Below, piece by piece: positions 1 through 10,166 of a stretch of DNA of 64,000 bases (within the stretch, counting starts at the first letter, position 1; every line of letters starts with the position of its first letter). The notes below the pieces were generated by a model, which had not been told where the DNA came from, did no database searches, and saw only the letters and a program-made list of their open reading frames with translations. Source of the DNA: Paraburkholderia sp. IMGN_8 (GTDB lineage Bacteria; Pseudomonadota; Gammaproteobacteria; Burkholderiales; Burkholderiaceae). Both the position numbers and the translations under genes were made by a program. The stretch lies in NCBI RefSeq assembly GCF_038050405.1, contig NZ_CP150901.1, positions 2,976,001 to 3,040,000 on the forward strand. The letters run 5' to 3'.

Positions 1-1
1 C

Positions 2-280
2 GAGCTCTGGTTGATTGTCGTCGGCGTTGCCGTGCTGACCATCGGATTCTTCGGCACGCATTCGGTCGCGAGTGCGTGGGTCGGCGCCCGCGCGCAGACG
101 GGCAAGGCACAGGCGTCGTCGCTCTATCTGTTTGCCTACTACCTGGGATCGAGCGTGGTCGGCTCACTCGGCGGCGTGTTCTGGAACCTGTGCGGCTGGC
201 ATGGGGTGATCGCCATGACGAGCGCGCTGCTGCTGGCGGCAATTGCCATTGCGCTGCGGCTGCGCGCACGGTCGGCGTGA
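2..280 (+). CDS. MFS permease, C-terminal end (partial)
   Basis: The window opens inside this gene, so only the last 92 codons are seen. The peptide has three hydrophobic stretches (about residues 5-22, 37-58 and 68-85) joined by short loops and ends in a basic RLRARSA tail, which is how the last three helices of a 12-helix major facilitator permease usually look. The segment around GSSVVGSLGGVFW resembles the YnfM/AraJ-like proton antiporter group. It is therefore probably an inner-membrane exporter; the substrate cannot be told. It converges on the porin gene with a 43-base gap in which I see no terminator hairpin. Confidence 0.75.
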   Translation, partial: ELWLIVVGVAVLTIGFFGTHSVASAWVGARAQTGKAQASSLYLFAYYLGSSVVGSLGGVFWNLCGWHGVIAMTSALLLAAIAIALRLRARSA

Positions 281-323
281 GGCTCGTCGAAACCGGCACC
301 CGCGCCCGACCACCCCAATAGCC

Positions 324-1469
324 TTAGAACTGGTGTCGAATACCCACGCGCGCGATGACCTGATTCGCCGTCGATGACGGGGCATCCGCACCCGTGATAA
401 ACGCGGTGTTAAGCGGCGCAGCGGAAGCGGTTCCTCCCGCGAGGTGTTGATACATGCCCTGCACATACACGTCGGTGCGCAACGACAGGTTGTAGTCCGC
501 CATCAGGCCGACTTGATGCCACTTCGGCTTGGAATCGCCGGCCGCGCTATTGAAGTGACCTAGCGTGTAGTTGTACATCGCGCCGACATAGGCGTTCTTC
601 GCAAACTGGTACTTCGCATTCAACTCGAAATTGTCGAACTTCAAGCTGCTCGCGGTATTCGCGAAGTTGCCGACATACACGGATCCCGTTGCGTTGTTGA
701 GTGTCGTGTGGCTGTACACAAAGCCGAGCACTGTCGAGCCGATCGTATAGTTGATGCCTGCTCCCCAGACCTGCTGACGGCCAGCGAAGAAGTCCGTATC
801 GTCGGCTGCGAGCGAACCGCCGGCGTTTCCACCAGGATTGTTGATCTGCATATACGCCGCGGCAACCGAAACGGAACCGCCCACGTATTGCGCGCCGAGG
901 CTATACGAGCGGTTATTCGCAAAGCCGCCGGCCTGATTGCTGAAACCGTAAAGGCCACCGAACGAAAATCCGCCGTAGGTGTTGCTCGTGTACTTGACGC
1001 TGTTGTTCAGGCGAAACGAATTGTCGGTGTTGTCGTTGTCATACGGATGCGACATCAGATAACCCGCCCAATTGCCGTTCGCGGTGAGCGGCGCGAGAAA
1101 GTCGACGACAGAATCGTATTGGCGCCCCATCGTCAATGTTCCGAATTGCGCCGAACTGAGGCCGACATAAGCCTGCCGGCCAAACATCCGCGAACCTTGC
1201 CCAAGCGCGCCCGAATTGACGTCGAAGCCGTTCTCCAACTGAAAGACCGCCTTGGTTCCGCCGCCCAGATCTTCGGTGCCTTTCAGGCCCCACCGGCTGC
1301 CTTGTGCAAAGCCGCTTTCCATCTGCACAGCGGAATGGCCTTTGGTGTTGTTCGTGTAGTTCAGACCTTCGTCGATCAGGCCATACAGTGTGACGCTGCT
1401 TTGTGCCATAGCCGCCATCGGAGCAATAGCACAACCGAGCGCTGCACCCGTAATGAGAAGTCGCTTCAT
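324..1469 (-). CDS. Outer-membrane porin (Gram-negative porin family)
   Basis: General-diffusion porin of the Burkholderiales type, a trimeric beta barrel in the outer membrane that passes small hydrophilic solutes. The length of 381 residues is usual. Residues 1-22 are a Sec signal peptide ending AMAQ. The mature part opens SSVTLYGLIDEGL, the first strand typical of these porins, and the chain ends RVGIRHQF, whose final Phe is the BAM recognition signal. An AGGAAG ribosome site lies just before the ATG. A LysR gene lies upstream on the same strand, 117 bases away, so the porin probably has its own promoter. A 14-base palindrome sits in that gap. The solute preference is not predictable from sequence. 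Confidence 0.93.
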   Translation of the reverse strand: MKRLLITGAALGCAIAPMAAMAQSSVTLYGLIDEGLNYTNNTKGHSAVQMESGFAQGSRWGLKGTEDLGGGTKAVFQLENGFDVNSGALGQGSRMFGRQAYVGLSSAQFGTLTMGRQYDSVVDFLAPLTANGNWAGYLMSHPYDNDNTDNSFRLNNSVKYTSNTYGGFSFGGLYGFSNQAGGFANNRSYSLGAQYVGGSVSVAAAYMQINNPGGNAGGSLAADDTDFFAGRQQVWGAGINYTIGSTVLGFVYSHTTLNNATGSVYVGNFANTASSLKFDNFELNAKYQFAKNAYVGAMYNYTLGHFNSAAGDSKPKWHQVGLMADYNLSLRTDVYVQGMYQHLAGGTASAAPLNTAFITGADAPSSTANQVIARVGIRHQF

Positions 1470-1512
1470 GAATGTAGCTTCCTAAATGTGTGTAAGTACC
1501 GCACCGGAATCT

Positions 1513-1526
1513 CCATCGCGCGATGG
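1513..1526. promoter_or_regulatory. 14-base palindrome upstream of the porin
   Basis: CCATCGCGCGATGG reads the same on both strands. It lies about 44 bases before the porin start codon, inside the likely 5' leader or promoter. It could be a regulator site or a leader structure. No partner protein is indicated, and GC-rich palindromes of this size can arise by chance. Confidence 0.3.
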
Positions 1527-1586
1527 CGCAAATGACAGATTGTCCGGTGACAGGTGTTCGCACTTTAGGACCTACAAAAAACGGCT

Positions 1587-2555
1587 CTACAGCAACTCAG
1601 TATTGCCAAAATGGTGTTGTATCCGTCCCACGGGCGCCAGGATCTTCCCCTTGTCTTCCGCCGCCCTTTGGCGGTAGCGTTCGACCACGAAGTCGACAAA
1701 ACTTCTGAGCGCCAGCGCCATGTGCGGCTGTCCGGAGTAAAGAACCCATACGGTGCGCTCATCGCCGCACAATTCGACATGCGTCAGCAGCGGTCGCAAT
1801 GTACCGTCCGACAACTCGCTTTGAATGAGCGACGTTGACAGACGCGCTATGCCGAGGCCCGCCAGCACCGCGCGCTTCACCAGAAGCGGCCTCTGCATGT
1901 TCAGGATAGGCCGCACGACCACGCGTTGCGTGCCGTGCATGTCGCGGAACTCCCAGTAACGGCTAGGGGCGTCCGAGGCCACGAGTACATCATGCGAAGC
2001 GAGCTCCGCCGGTGTGCCCGGCGGGCGCCGGCGCGACAGGTATGCCGGGCTCGCGACAATCACATCCCGTGTGTGCGCGAGCGGACGGCAGACCAGCGAG
2101 GAGTCGCGCAAGCGGCGCTCGGCGCTGAAGCAAAGATCGAAGTCCGTCGCGGTGACATCTGCCATGTTGTCGAATACCGTCAACTCGAACTGCATGCGCG
2201 GCTCTTGCAGCCGGTAAGCCGCCAGCACCTCCGGCAAATCGGTCGTGGCATAAGACGACGACGACGCGATACGTAGCAATCCTCCCGGTTGGCTTGCGGT
2301 CGTTGCCACGCACTCGTCCATCGCGGCAAGCTGCCTTAGCAATTCCGCGCAATGCTCCCAGTACTGTTGGCCCGCCGGCGTAAGCGACACACGACGCGTG
2401 GTCCGGTTAATCAGGCGAACACTGAGATGTTGCTCAAGCACCGCGATGCTACGCGTGGCGACCGAGCTCGATATGCCGAGCTGTTTGGCCGCCTCCGCGA
2501 AGTTCAAACACTCGGCGATCTTGGCGAATATACGAATTGCCGCGAGCTGGTTCAT
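1587..2555 (-). CDS. LysR-family transcriptional regulator
   Basis: A 322-residue LysR regulator. Residues 1-60 form the winged helix-turn-helix (NFAEAAKQLGISSSVATRSI, then the linker helix RLINRTTRRVSLT), and the rest is the two-lobed effector domain with the usual late GIARLSTSLIQ segment. The RTTRRVSLTPAGQQYWEHC signature is that of the large CrgA/DmlR-like subgroup. Its start codon overlaps the stop of the DUF4148 gene as TGATG, so the two are likely co-translated. The porin is the next gene downstream on the same strand and is a possible target, but LysR genes usually act on a divergent neighbour and there is none here. The effector is unknown. Confidence 0.9.
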   Translation of the reverse strand: MNQLAAIRIFAKIAECLNFAEAAKQLGISSSVATRSIAVLEQHLSVRLINRTTRRVSLTPAGQQYWEHCAELLRQLAAMDECVATTASQPGGLLRIASSSSYATTDLPEVLAAYRLQEPRMQFELTVFDNMADVTATDFDLCFSAERRLRDSSLVCRPLAHTRDVIVASPAYLSRRRPPGTPAELASHDVLVASDAPSRYWEFRDMHGTQRVVVRPILNMQRPLLVKRAVLAGLGIARLSTSLIQSELSDGTLRPLLTHVELCGDERTVWVLYSGQPHMALALRSFVDFVVERYRQRAAEDKGKILAPVGRIQHHFGNTELL

Positions 2556-2842
2556 CAGTCCGCAGCGGAACTGTCGGAAGTCCGCGGCGCGCTCGCCACG
2601 GCTGAAGTTGTGCCACCGCTCTCCTGGTGCCGGATAGCGTAGAGTTCCCGGTTGCGCGCGACGGTCTGGGCGCTTGGCGGATAGTCGTTTTTGGGTGCGG
2701 GAACCAACCCGTCCGCTTCAGCCTCGATGAGCTGCGCGTGAACATCGGCGCGTGTGAGACCGGATGTCGAGGTTTGCGCGAACGCATTGGCACCGAACGG
2801 CAGACTGAGTGCTGCAAGGGCGACGGCGGTAAGCAATTTCAT
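2555..2842 (-). CDS. DUF4148 small exported protein
   Basis: A 95-residue exported protein of the DUF4148 family, which is very common in Burkholderiales and has no known function. Residues 1-23 are a signal peptide ending FAQ. The core LTRADVHAQLIEAEADGLVP with the following DYPPSAQTVARNR is the family hallmark. The tail after about residue 75 is low-complexity Ser/Ala. The mature product should be a small soluble periplasmic protein. Its stop overlaps the start of the LysR gene (TGATG), an unusual pairing because DUF4148 genes normally stand alone. An inverted repeat, GAATCGT at 2857-2863 and ACGATTC at 2881-2887, lies just upstream and may bind a regulator. Confidence 0.85.
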   Translation of the reverse strand: MKLLTAVALAALSLPFGANAFAQTSTSGLTRADVHAQLIEAEADGLVPAPKNDYPPSAQTVARNRELYAIRHQESGGTTSAVASAPRTSDSSAAD

Positions 2843-3173
2843 GGTGCTTCTCCTGAGAATCGTGACGAAACGCTCTTGTTACGATTCCCATTGTTGTAGA
2901 GGCACCTTGACCCGACTCTTACCCCGGGATTACGTTTTTGTTATCTTGGCAACGCGCTGACGCCAGGCGTTTTCGTGGAAAGACACTTCCTTTCAGAATG
3001 TCGGCTTCGCGAGCCTCGGGTATCGCCCACTGGCCGACAGCGCCAAACTGGCTTACATTTTCCTCGATCAGATGTCGCTAACCGCGGGAATGTTCGCTAA
3101 GTGTCATTAGCCCGGCGCTCGGTCGCCGGCACATGCAGTCACGCTCGCATGCCTGTTCTGACCGGGAGGGGAC
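2843..3173. other. Divergent intergenic region, DUF4148 / KimA-like gene
   Basis: This stretch has no gene. It must hold the promoters of the leftward DUF4148-LysR pair and the rightward permease gene. Besides the 7-base inverted repeat at 2857-2887 there is a weak dyad, GCTAA and TTAGC, near 3095-3110. A strong ribosome site, GGGAGG, precedes the permease start. I see no convincing riboswitch. Confidence 0.5.
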
Positions 3174-5147
3174 ATGGCCACCTTCGAGAGCATTTGGCGT
3201 CTGATTTTCGGTAAGCCTCTGGATCCGCTCGATCCCCGGACACGTCACGCGATCGCTGTGACGCCACTATTGGCGTGGGTGGGTCTCGGCGCCGACGGAC
3301 TGTCATCGTCATGCTACGGACCAGAGGAAGCCTTTCTGGCGCTCGGTCAGCACACTCAACTTGCCCTGTTTCTTGCGCTAGCCACCGCAGCGACGGTCTT
3401 CATTATCGCAATCGGATATAACCAGGTCATCCAGCTGTTTCCCACCGGCGGCGGCGGATACCGGGTTGCCAGCGCTTTACTGGGCCCGCACCCTGGGCTG
3501 GTTTCAGGCGCCGCCCTGCTCGTCGACTATGTCCTGACCATTGCGACGTCGCTCGCGAGCGGCGTCGATGCGTTTTTCAGCCTGCTGCCGGTGAGCGCAC
3601 AGGCGTTCAAGCTCGCGACCGAATTGACGCTCATCGTTCTAATGACGGGCCTCAACTTTCGCGGCATGCGCGAATCGATCATAGTGCTGTTGCCGATTTT
3701 CCTAGGCTTTGTAGTGCTGCATCTGGGACTCATCATTTATGGCGTAGCCGTGCACGGCGATCATCTGGCCGCCATCGTTCCAGGCGCTGTCGGGGAGGCG
3801 CGCGGCATGTCGCACGCTCTCGGCCCGCTCGTCGTGGCGGCACTGCTGATGCGCGCGTTCTCGCTGGGCGGCGGCACCTACACCGGCCTCGAAGCGGTAT
3901 CGAACAATGTCAACATGCTGGCCGAGCCGCGGGTGCCGAACGGCAAGGTGACCATGTTCTATATGGCCACTTCGCTGGCATTCACGGCCGGCGGCATCAT
4001 CCTGTTGTACATGCTCTGGCATGCGCAAGCTGTGGAAGGTCAGACGCTCAATGCGGTGGTATTCGGCAGCGTCATCGATCACCTTGGGCTCGGCTCATCG
4101 TTCGCACGGCATGCGCTGCTTGCCGCCGTGCTGGCATTCGAGGCGGGCCTGCTTCTCGTCGGCGCGCAAACCGGCTTCCTCGACGGGCCTGCCGTGTTGT
4201 CGAACATGGCGTCCGATTCGTGGGTGCCGCGCCATTTCCGCGACCTGTCTACGCGTCTCGTACGGCAGAACGGCATTGTCGTGATGGGCATCGCGAGCCT
4301 CGTTATCCTGCTTTGGACGCACGGCGACGTTTCGGTCCTGGTGGTGCTGTACAGCATCAACGTCTTCCTGACGTTCAGCCTCTCTCTATTCGGCTTGTGC
4401 GTCTACTGGTGGCGCCACCGCCGCGACGGCGATCACTGGCTGAGACACTTCGCGCTTTCCGCGCTCGGGCTATCGGTTACGAGTACCGTGCTGGTCATTA
4501 CGCTGATCGAGAAATTCACTGAGGGCGGCTGGCTGACGGTACTGGTGACGAGCGCGGTCGTGGCACTGTGCCTTCTCATCAAACGGCATTACAGCACAAC
4601 GCGCGCGCAGCTCGCGAAGGAAGATGCACTGTTTGCCGGCACGCCTCCAGAGGCAGGCGATGTGCCGGTCGCAGACAAGCCGGACCCATCGCTGCCGACG
4701 GCCATCCTGCTCGTGGGAAAGCACCGCGGCGCAAGCATGCACGCGCTGCTGTGGGTGAACCGGCTGTTTCCGGATCACTTCAAAAACATGATATTTCTTG
4801 CTGTCGGCGAAGTGGATGCACAAAGCTATGAAGGCACCGAGCACCTGGAGCGTTTGCGGCGAACGATATCGTCATCACTCGACTATTACGTGGCGCATTG
4901 CCGCCGGCATGGAATCACCGCGGAATACCGAATAGCTTTCGGTACGCATCCGGTTGGCGAGTTCATGAAACTGGCCGATTCAACGATGGACGATTATCCG
5001 AACAGCGTTTGCTTCGCCAGCAAGTTGATCTTCAAACAGGTCAATTTTCTGACCGCGTGGCTGCACAATCAAACGCCGGTCGAGATACAGACTCGTCTGC
5101 ATTTACAAGGGCGGCAGATGGTACTGCTGCCGATGAACGTCGGATAA
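3174..5147 (+). CDS. APC-superfamily permease, KimA-like potassium transporter
   Basis: A 657-residue inner-membrane permease with about 12 helices (residues 25-460) and a soluble C-terminal part (about 470-657). It resembles Bacillus KimA (YdaO), a proton-coupled potassium importer. The first helix reads GADGLSSSCYG, with D41 and Y48; LLVDYVLTIATS has Y119 and T122; GGTYTGLEAVS has T237. As I recall, these correspond to potassium-site residues in Bacillus KimA (D36, Y43, Y118, T121, T230), with spacing preserved. The TGGGGYRVAS loop also fits. The cytoplasmic tail may regulate transport, but c-di-AMP control is not expected in this group of bacteria. The nearby kdp operon supports potassium uptake. 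The alternative is an amino-acid permease of the same superfamily. Confidence 0.75.
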   Translation: MATFESIWRLIFGKPLDPLDPRTRHAIAVTPLLAWVGLGADGLSSSCYGPEEAFLALGQHTQLALFLALATAATVFIIAIGYNQVIQLFPTGGGGYRVASALLGPHPGLVSGAALLVDYVLTIATSLASGVDAFFSLLPVSAQAFKLATELTLIVLMTGLNFRGMRESIIVLLPIFLGFVVLHLGLIIYGVAVHGDHLAAIVPGAVGEARGMSHALGPLVVAALLMRAFSLGGGTYTGLEAVSNNVNMLAEPRVPNGKVTMFYMATSLAFTAGGIILLYMLWHAQAVEGQTLNAVVFGSVIDHLGLGSSFARHALLAAVLAFEAGLLLVGAQTGFLDGPAVLSNMASDSWVPRHFRDLSTRLVRQNGIVVMGIASLVILLWTHGDVSVLVVLYSINVFLTFSLSLFGLCVYWWRHRRDGDHWLRHFALSALGLSVTSTVLVITLIEKFTEGGWLTVLVTSAVVALCLLIKRHYSTTRAQLAKEDALFAGTPPEAGDVPVADKPDPSLPTAILLVGKHRGASMHALLWVNRLFPDHFKNMIFLAVGEVDAQSYEGTEHLERLRRTISSSLDYYVAHCRRHGITAEYRIAFGTHPVGEFMKLADSTMDDYPNSVCFASKLIFKQVNFLTAWLHNQTPVEIQTRLHLQGRQMVLLPMNVG

Positions 5148-5168
5148 GGATCCCGAACCCGAACCGTC

Positions 5169-5585
5169 CTAGTGAACCATCGTCACCGGTGTGATCGTCC
5201 GCCGCGATAGGCCGGCAAACATCGCCAGTCTTCGAAAGAATCCCATATGACTGGCGTCGATCACCATCACGTCCGGCTGGGTCTTCGCAGCGTAGGCGGC
5301 CACTGCCTTTGTGCTGTGTCCGAATACCCGCTTCCATTTGTACGGGACGCCGGCTTCTTCGAGAATCGCGCGCGCGTCGATCAGCGCGCTTAGCATGGCC
5401 TGCTTTTCATGGCGTACCAGCGAACTGCGAGTGTGAAAGGCTGCCGCGCGCCCTTGATCGATAGGCTCGAGCACTTCCAGCAATTCGACCTCGGTCACGC
5501 AACGCTCCAGAAACATGAACGCTGCAAAGCGCGCGGCCTGCACCGCGCCGCCGCGGTCGAGGACAGGAATCAGCATCCGTAACAT
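5169..5585 (-). CDS. Universal stress protein (UspA family)
   Basis: A 138-residue cytoplasmic protein with the UspA alpha/beta fold: an initial strand RMLIPVLDRGG, a middle helix HEKQAMLSALIDARAILEEAG, and a final strand pair ending RRTITPVTMVH. The strand before the last helix, DVMVIDASHMGFFRRL, lacks the Gly-rich ATP-binding pattern of nucleotide-binding Usp proteins, so it is closer to the UspA type that does not hold ATP. It converges on the KimA-like gene with only 21 bases between the stops. Some Usp proteins regulate potassium transport and KdpD itself carries a Usp domain, so its place between two potassium systems is suggestive but proves nothing. Confidence 0.75.
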   Translation of the reverse strand: MLRMLIPVLDRGGAVQAARFAAFMFLERCVTEVELLEVLEPIDQGRAAAFHTRSSLVRHEKQAMLSALIDARAILEEAGVPYKWKRVFGHSTKAVAAYAAKTQPDVMVIDASHMGFFRRLAMFAGLSRRTITPVTMVH

Positions 5586-5820
5586 CGAGAGCTCCTATCC
5601 GGTGCGCCAAACGAATACGATGCTTTCATTCTAATCTCCCTGCTGTGAATGCGCAGCCGCAACAACTCGTTGAACGACTGTTGCATGCCGCGTTTGTACC
5701 GTCCTTCATCTACCTTGAGGGTAGCCAAAGCCGCGTTAACGTGGCGTAAAATTTGCGGCGAAAAGTAGCTGCATGTCATCGAACGGCGACGGCAAATCCG
5801 GTGGCGACGAAACCGTACCG

Positions 5821-6165
5821 CTACGCGCGGATCGCCGCGGGATTCAGTTCGATATGCAAAATCACGAGCCACCGCTTCGGACAGTCGTCGGCGATCTGCA
5901 GGTCCTGACTCTTGTCGCCGGGCACCTTCACAAAACCCTTTTCACGCGCGACGCCAAACGCGCGCCGTGCATCGGACTGAAGCCAAAGCGTCAGCAATCC
6001 GCACGTTACGCAGCTAAAAATCCAGATCGTTTGGCGAGGAAGCGCTGTATCAAGCTGCTGCGCGACGTACGTAAAAATAGTCGTGAGAACCTGGTTCATC
6101 ACGAAGGCGATGGCAACGACTTTGCACATCCCTCTGAACATCATGGCTTGCCTGGAGGCTGTCAT
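5821..6165 (-). CDS. Small hypothetical membrane protein
   Basis: A possible gene of 114 codons that I do not recognise. From the chosen ATG the protein starts MTASRQAMMFRG and has two hydrophobic stretches, VVAIAFVMNQVLTTIFTYV and IWIFSCVTCGLLTLWL, followed by a charged cytoplasmic-looking tail with KGFVKVPGDKSQDL. Two helices and a basic loop would suit a small inner-membrane protein. The frame stays open further upstream, but that part (Trp, Pro and Cys rich) looks non-coding. Internal ATGs at 6147 and 6132 are other possible starts. No strong ribosome site decides between them. Confidence 0.45.
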   Translation of the reverse strand: MTASRQAMMFRGMCKVVAIAFVMNQVLTTIFTYVAQQLDTALPRQTIWIFSCVTCGLLTLWLQSDARRAFGVAREKGFVKVPGDKSQDLQIADDCPKRWLVILHIELNPAAIRA

Positions 6166-6262
6166 CGGGCTGTTTGACTGATCTGGGGGTGTCACCGGCG
6201 CTCGCATCGCCATGCAAGCGCATGAGCCCGACGCGAATCGATCGGTAAAGCATGTCCACGGT

Positions 6263-6478
6263 TCAAAGCCCGAGCATGCGGCGAGCCTCGGCTTCGGCCA
6301 ACTCCAGCGCCTGGGCGGAACTTCGCATCGGGCGGCCGCAGCCACGTCCGGTGACCCGCTGAATCTGTTTGTTGTTCCGTGTCGTCGTCACGCGCAGCGC
6401 ACCTTTGAACATGTTGCCCGGCGCCGGGAAAACGCAAGCCTCCACGGTCACGTCTCCCTTCGTTTGTTTGAATGCCAT
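6263..6478 (-). CDS. Small hypothetical protein, 71 residues
   Basis: A 71-codon gene with an excellent ribosome site (GGAGG, 7 bases before the ATG). The product, starting MAFKQTKGDVTVEACVFP and ending LELAEAEARRMLGL, looks like a small soluble protein: a beta-rich first half (FKGALRVTTTRNNKQIQRVT) and a C-terminal amphipathic helix. It has no signal peptide or membrane segment. I recall similar unnamed proteins in Burkholderia but no function. It follows kdpE on the same strand, 116 bases downstream, and could be the last gene of the kdp transcript. Confidence 0.65.
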   Translation of the reverse strand: MAFKQTKGDVTVEACVFPAPGNMFKGALRVTTTRNNKQIQRVTGRGCGRPMRSSAQALELAEAEARRMLGL

Positions 6479-6594
6479 ACAACCTCCAGCAAAAACGCAG
6501 TTTTTTGCGACGGAACGCCAGCCTCAAAATATACGGATCATCCGGTAAAGGCCGCGAAACGATTTGCCAAGCCGTTATAAAAATTCTGTGAATA

Positions 6595-7293
6595 TCACCG
6601 CACGCCGACCAGCCGGTAACCCACGCCCGATTCAGTGATGATGTGCTCCGGGCGCGCCGGATCGCGCTCGAGCTTGTGGCGCAGATGTCCCATGTAGATC
6701 CGCAGGTAATGGTGGTTGTCTGTTTGGGCGGGGCCCCATACCTCGCCAAGCAGTTGCTGATGAGTCAATACCCGTCCCGGATTGCGCACTAGCGCCGTGA
6801 GAAGGCGATATTCGATCGGGCTGAGATGAACGATGCGGCTGTCGCGTACGACCTTCCGTTCGCCAAGGTCGACTGTGACGAGGCCAAACTGAACCTGAGG
6901 CGCACCGACCCGGCCGCCGGAGGCTTCCCGGCGCAAATGCGCGCGAATCCGCGCGGTCAGCTCGGGCAGCCCGAACGGTTTTGTCAGGTAATCGTCGGCG
7001 CCGGCGTCGAGCGCCGCGACCTTGTCATCCTCGCTGCTTCGCGCCGATAGCACGATCACCGGTATGGCGGACCAGCTTCGCAACTCGCGGATCACGTCGA
7101 TGCCGTCCATGTCCGGCAAGCTGAGATCGACGATCACGAGGTCCGGCAGCCGCGTTGCGGCATGAGCGAGGCCCTGCGCGCCTGTCTGCGCCTCGAAAAC
7201 CGTCATGCCGCCCGCTTCGAGATGCGCGCGAAGGAACCGGCGTATGTATTTATCATCGTCGATCACAACAACTGTAACTGTAGGATCGCTCAT
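6595..7293 (-). CDS. kdpE: KdpE, response regulator of the kdp operon
   Basis: A 232-residue OmpR-type response regulator. The receiver domain (1-120) has acidic residues D12-D14, phospho-acceptor D56 in IVDLSLPDMDG, and K105 in DYLTKPFG; VIVLSARSSEDDKVAALDAGADDY is very close to E. coli KdpE but is longer than may be quoted in one run. The winged-helix domain (130-232) includes HLSPIEYRLL and HHYLRIYMGHLRHKLE. It should activate kdpFABC at low potassium when phosphorylated. Its partner sensor gene kdpD, normally between kdpC and kdpE, is missing: only 124 bases separate kdpC from this ATG. A TTG start at 7368 with AAGGAG upstream (7376-7381) would add 25 residues without family character. 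Confidence 0.92.
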   Translation of the reverse strand: MSDPTVTVVVIDDDKYIRRFLRAHLEAGGMTVFEAQTGAQGLAHAATRLPDLVIVDLSLPDMDGIDVIRELRSWSAIPVIVLSARSSEDDKVAALDAGADDYLTKPFGLPELTARIRAHLRREASGGRVGAPQVQFGLVTVDLGERKVVRDSRIVHLSPIEYRLLTALVRNPGRVLTHQQLLGEVWGPAQTDNHHYLRIYMGHLRHKLERDPARPEHIITESGVGYRLVGVR

Positions 7294-7417
7294 GAATTTG
7301 TCACGTTGACTGCCCCGACCGCTGCAACAACTTTCGCCAAAACGCGCTCTCCATCGATTACGGGACAAACACGCGCTCCTTGCACGCGTCTGCGAAAAAA
7401 CGACCGCTCAGCCGGGG

Positions 7418-7999
7418 TCAATGCATCGGCTTGAGATCGTCCAATGCGAGGTTAAGCTTCAGCACGTTCACGCGCGCCTCGCCGAAAATACCGAACTGCC
7501 GCCCTGACGTATTGCTGGCGACAAGGTTGGCGACCTGATCGGCCATCAGGCCGCGCGCTTGCGCGACGCGGGCGATCTGATAAGCGGCGGCAGCCGGGCT
7601 GATCTCGGGGTCGAGCCCACTACCTGAGGACGTCACCAGGTCCACCGGCACCGGTTTCGACATGTCGGTACCGGCTGCTTTCAACGCGTCGATGCGGCCT
7701 TTGATTTCGTCAGCCAGCGCCGGGTTGGTCGGGCCGAGGTTCGAACCGCCCGAATTCTGCGGGTTATACGGCATCGGGCTGGTCGCCGACAGCCGCCCCC
7801 AGAAATAGTACGGTGCGTCGAAGTGCTGGCCGATCAGCGCAGAGCCGACCGGCTTGCCGTTCTTCTCGATCAGACTGCCGCCTGCCTGCCGCGCGAATGC
7901 GGCATGGCCGATTGCAGTCACGACAACTGGATAGATCACCCCGGTTATCACGGTCATCAGGACGAACAGCACGAGTACGGGACGAATCAGCGTTTTCAT
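7418..7999 (-). CDS. kdpC: KdpC, potassium-transporting ATPase C subunit
   Basis: The 193-residue KdpC subunit of the high-affinity potassium pump KdpFABC. It has one N-terminal membrane helix (about residues 7-30, [20 protein letters not shown]) and a periplasmic domain with the conserved GSALIGQHF and YFWGRLSAT segments. The later part holds the [17 protein letters not shown] stretch, and the chain ends [13 protein letters not shown]. The length is normal. KdpC is needed for assembly and for high ATP affinity of the complex. It starts 18 bases after kdpB and is followed by kdpE rather than by kdpD. Confidence 0.96.
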   Translation of the reverse strand: MKTLIRPVLVLFVLMTVITGVIYPVVVTAIGHAAFARQAGGSLIEKNGKPVGSALIGQHFDAPYYFWGRLSATSPMPYNPQNSGGSNLGPTNPALADEIKGRIDALKAAGTDMSKPVPVDLVTSSGSGLDPEISPAAAAYQIARVAQARGLMADQVANLVASNTSGRQFGIFGEARVNVLKLNLALDDLKPMH

Positions 8000-8017
8000 G
8001 ATGTTTACTCAGTCTGG

Positions 8018-10153
<2,136 letters not shown>

Positions 10154-10166
10154 GCTGTCCTCACAA

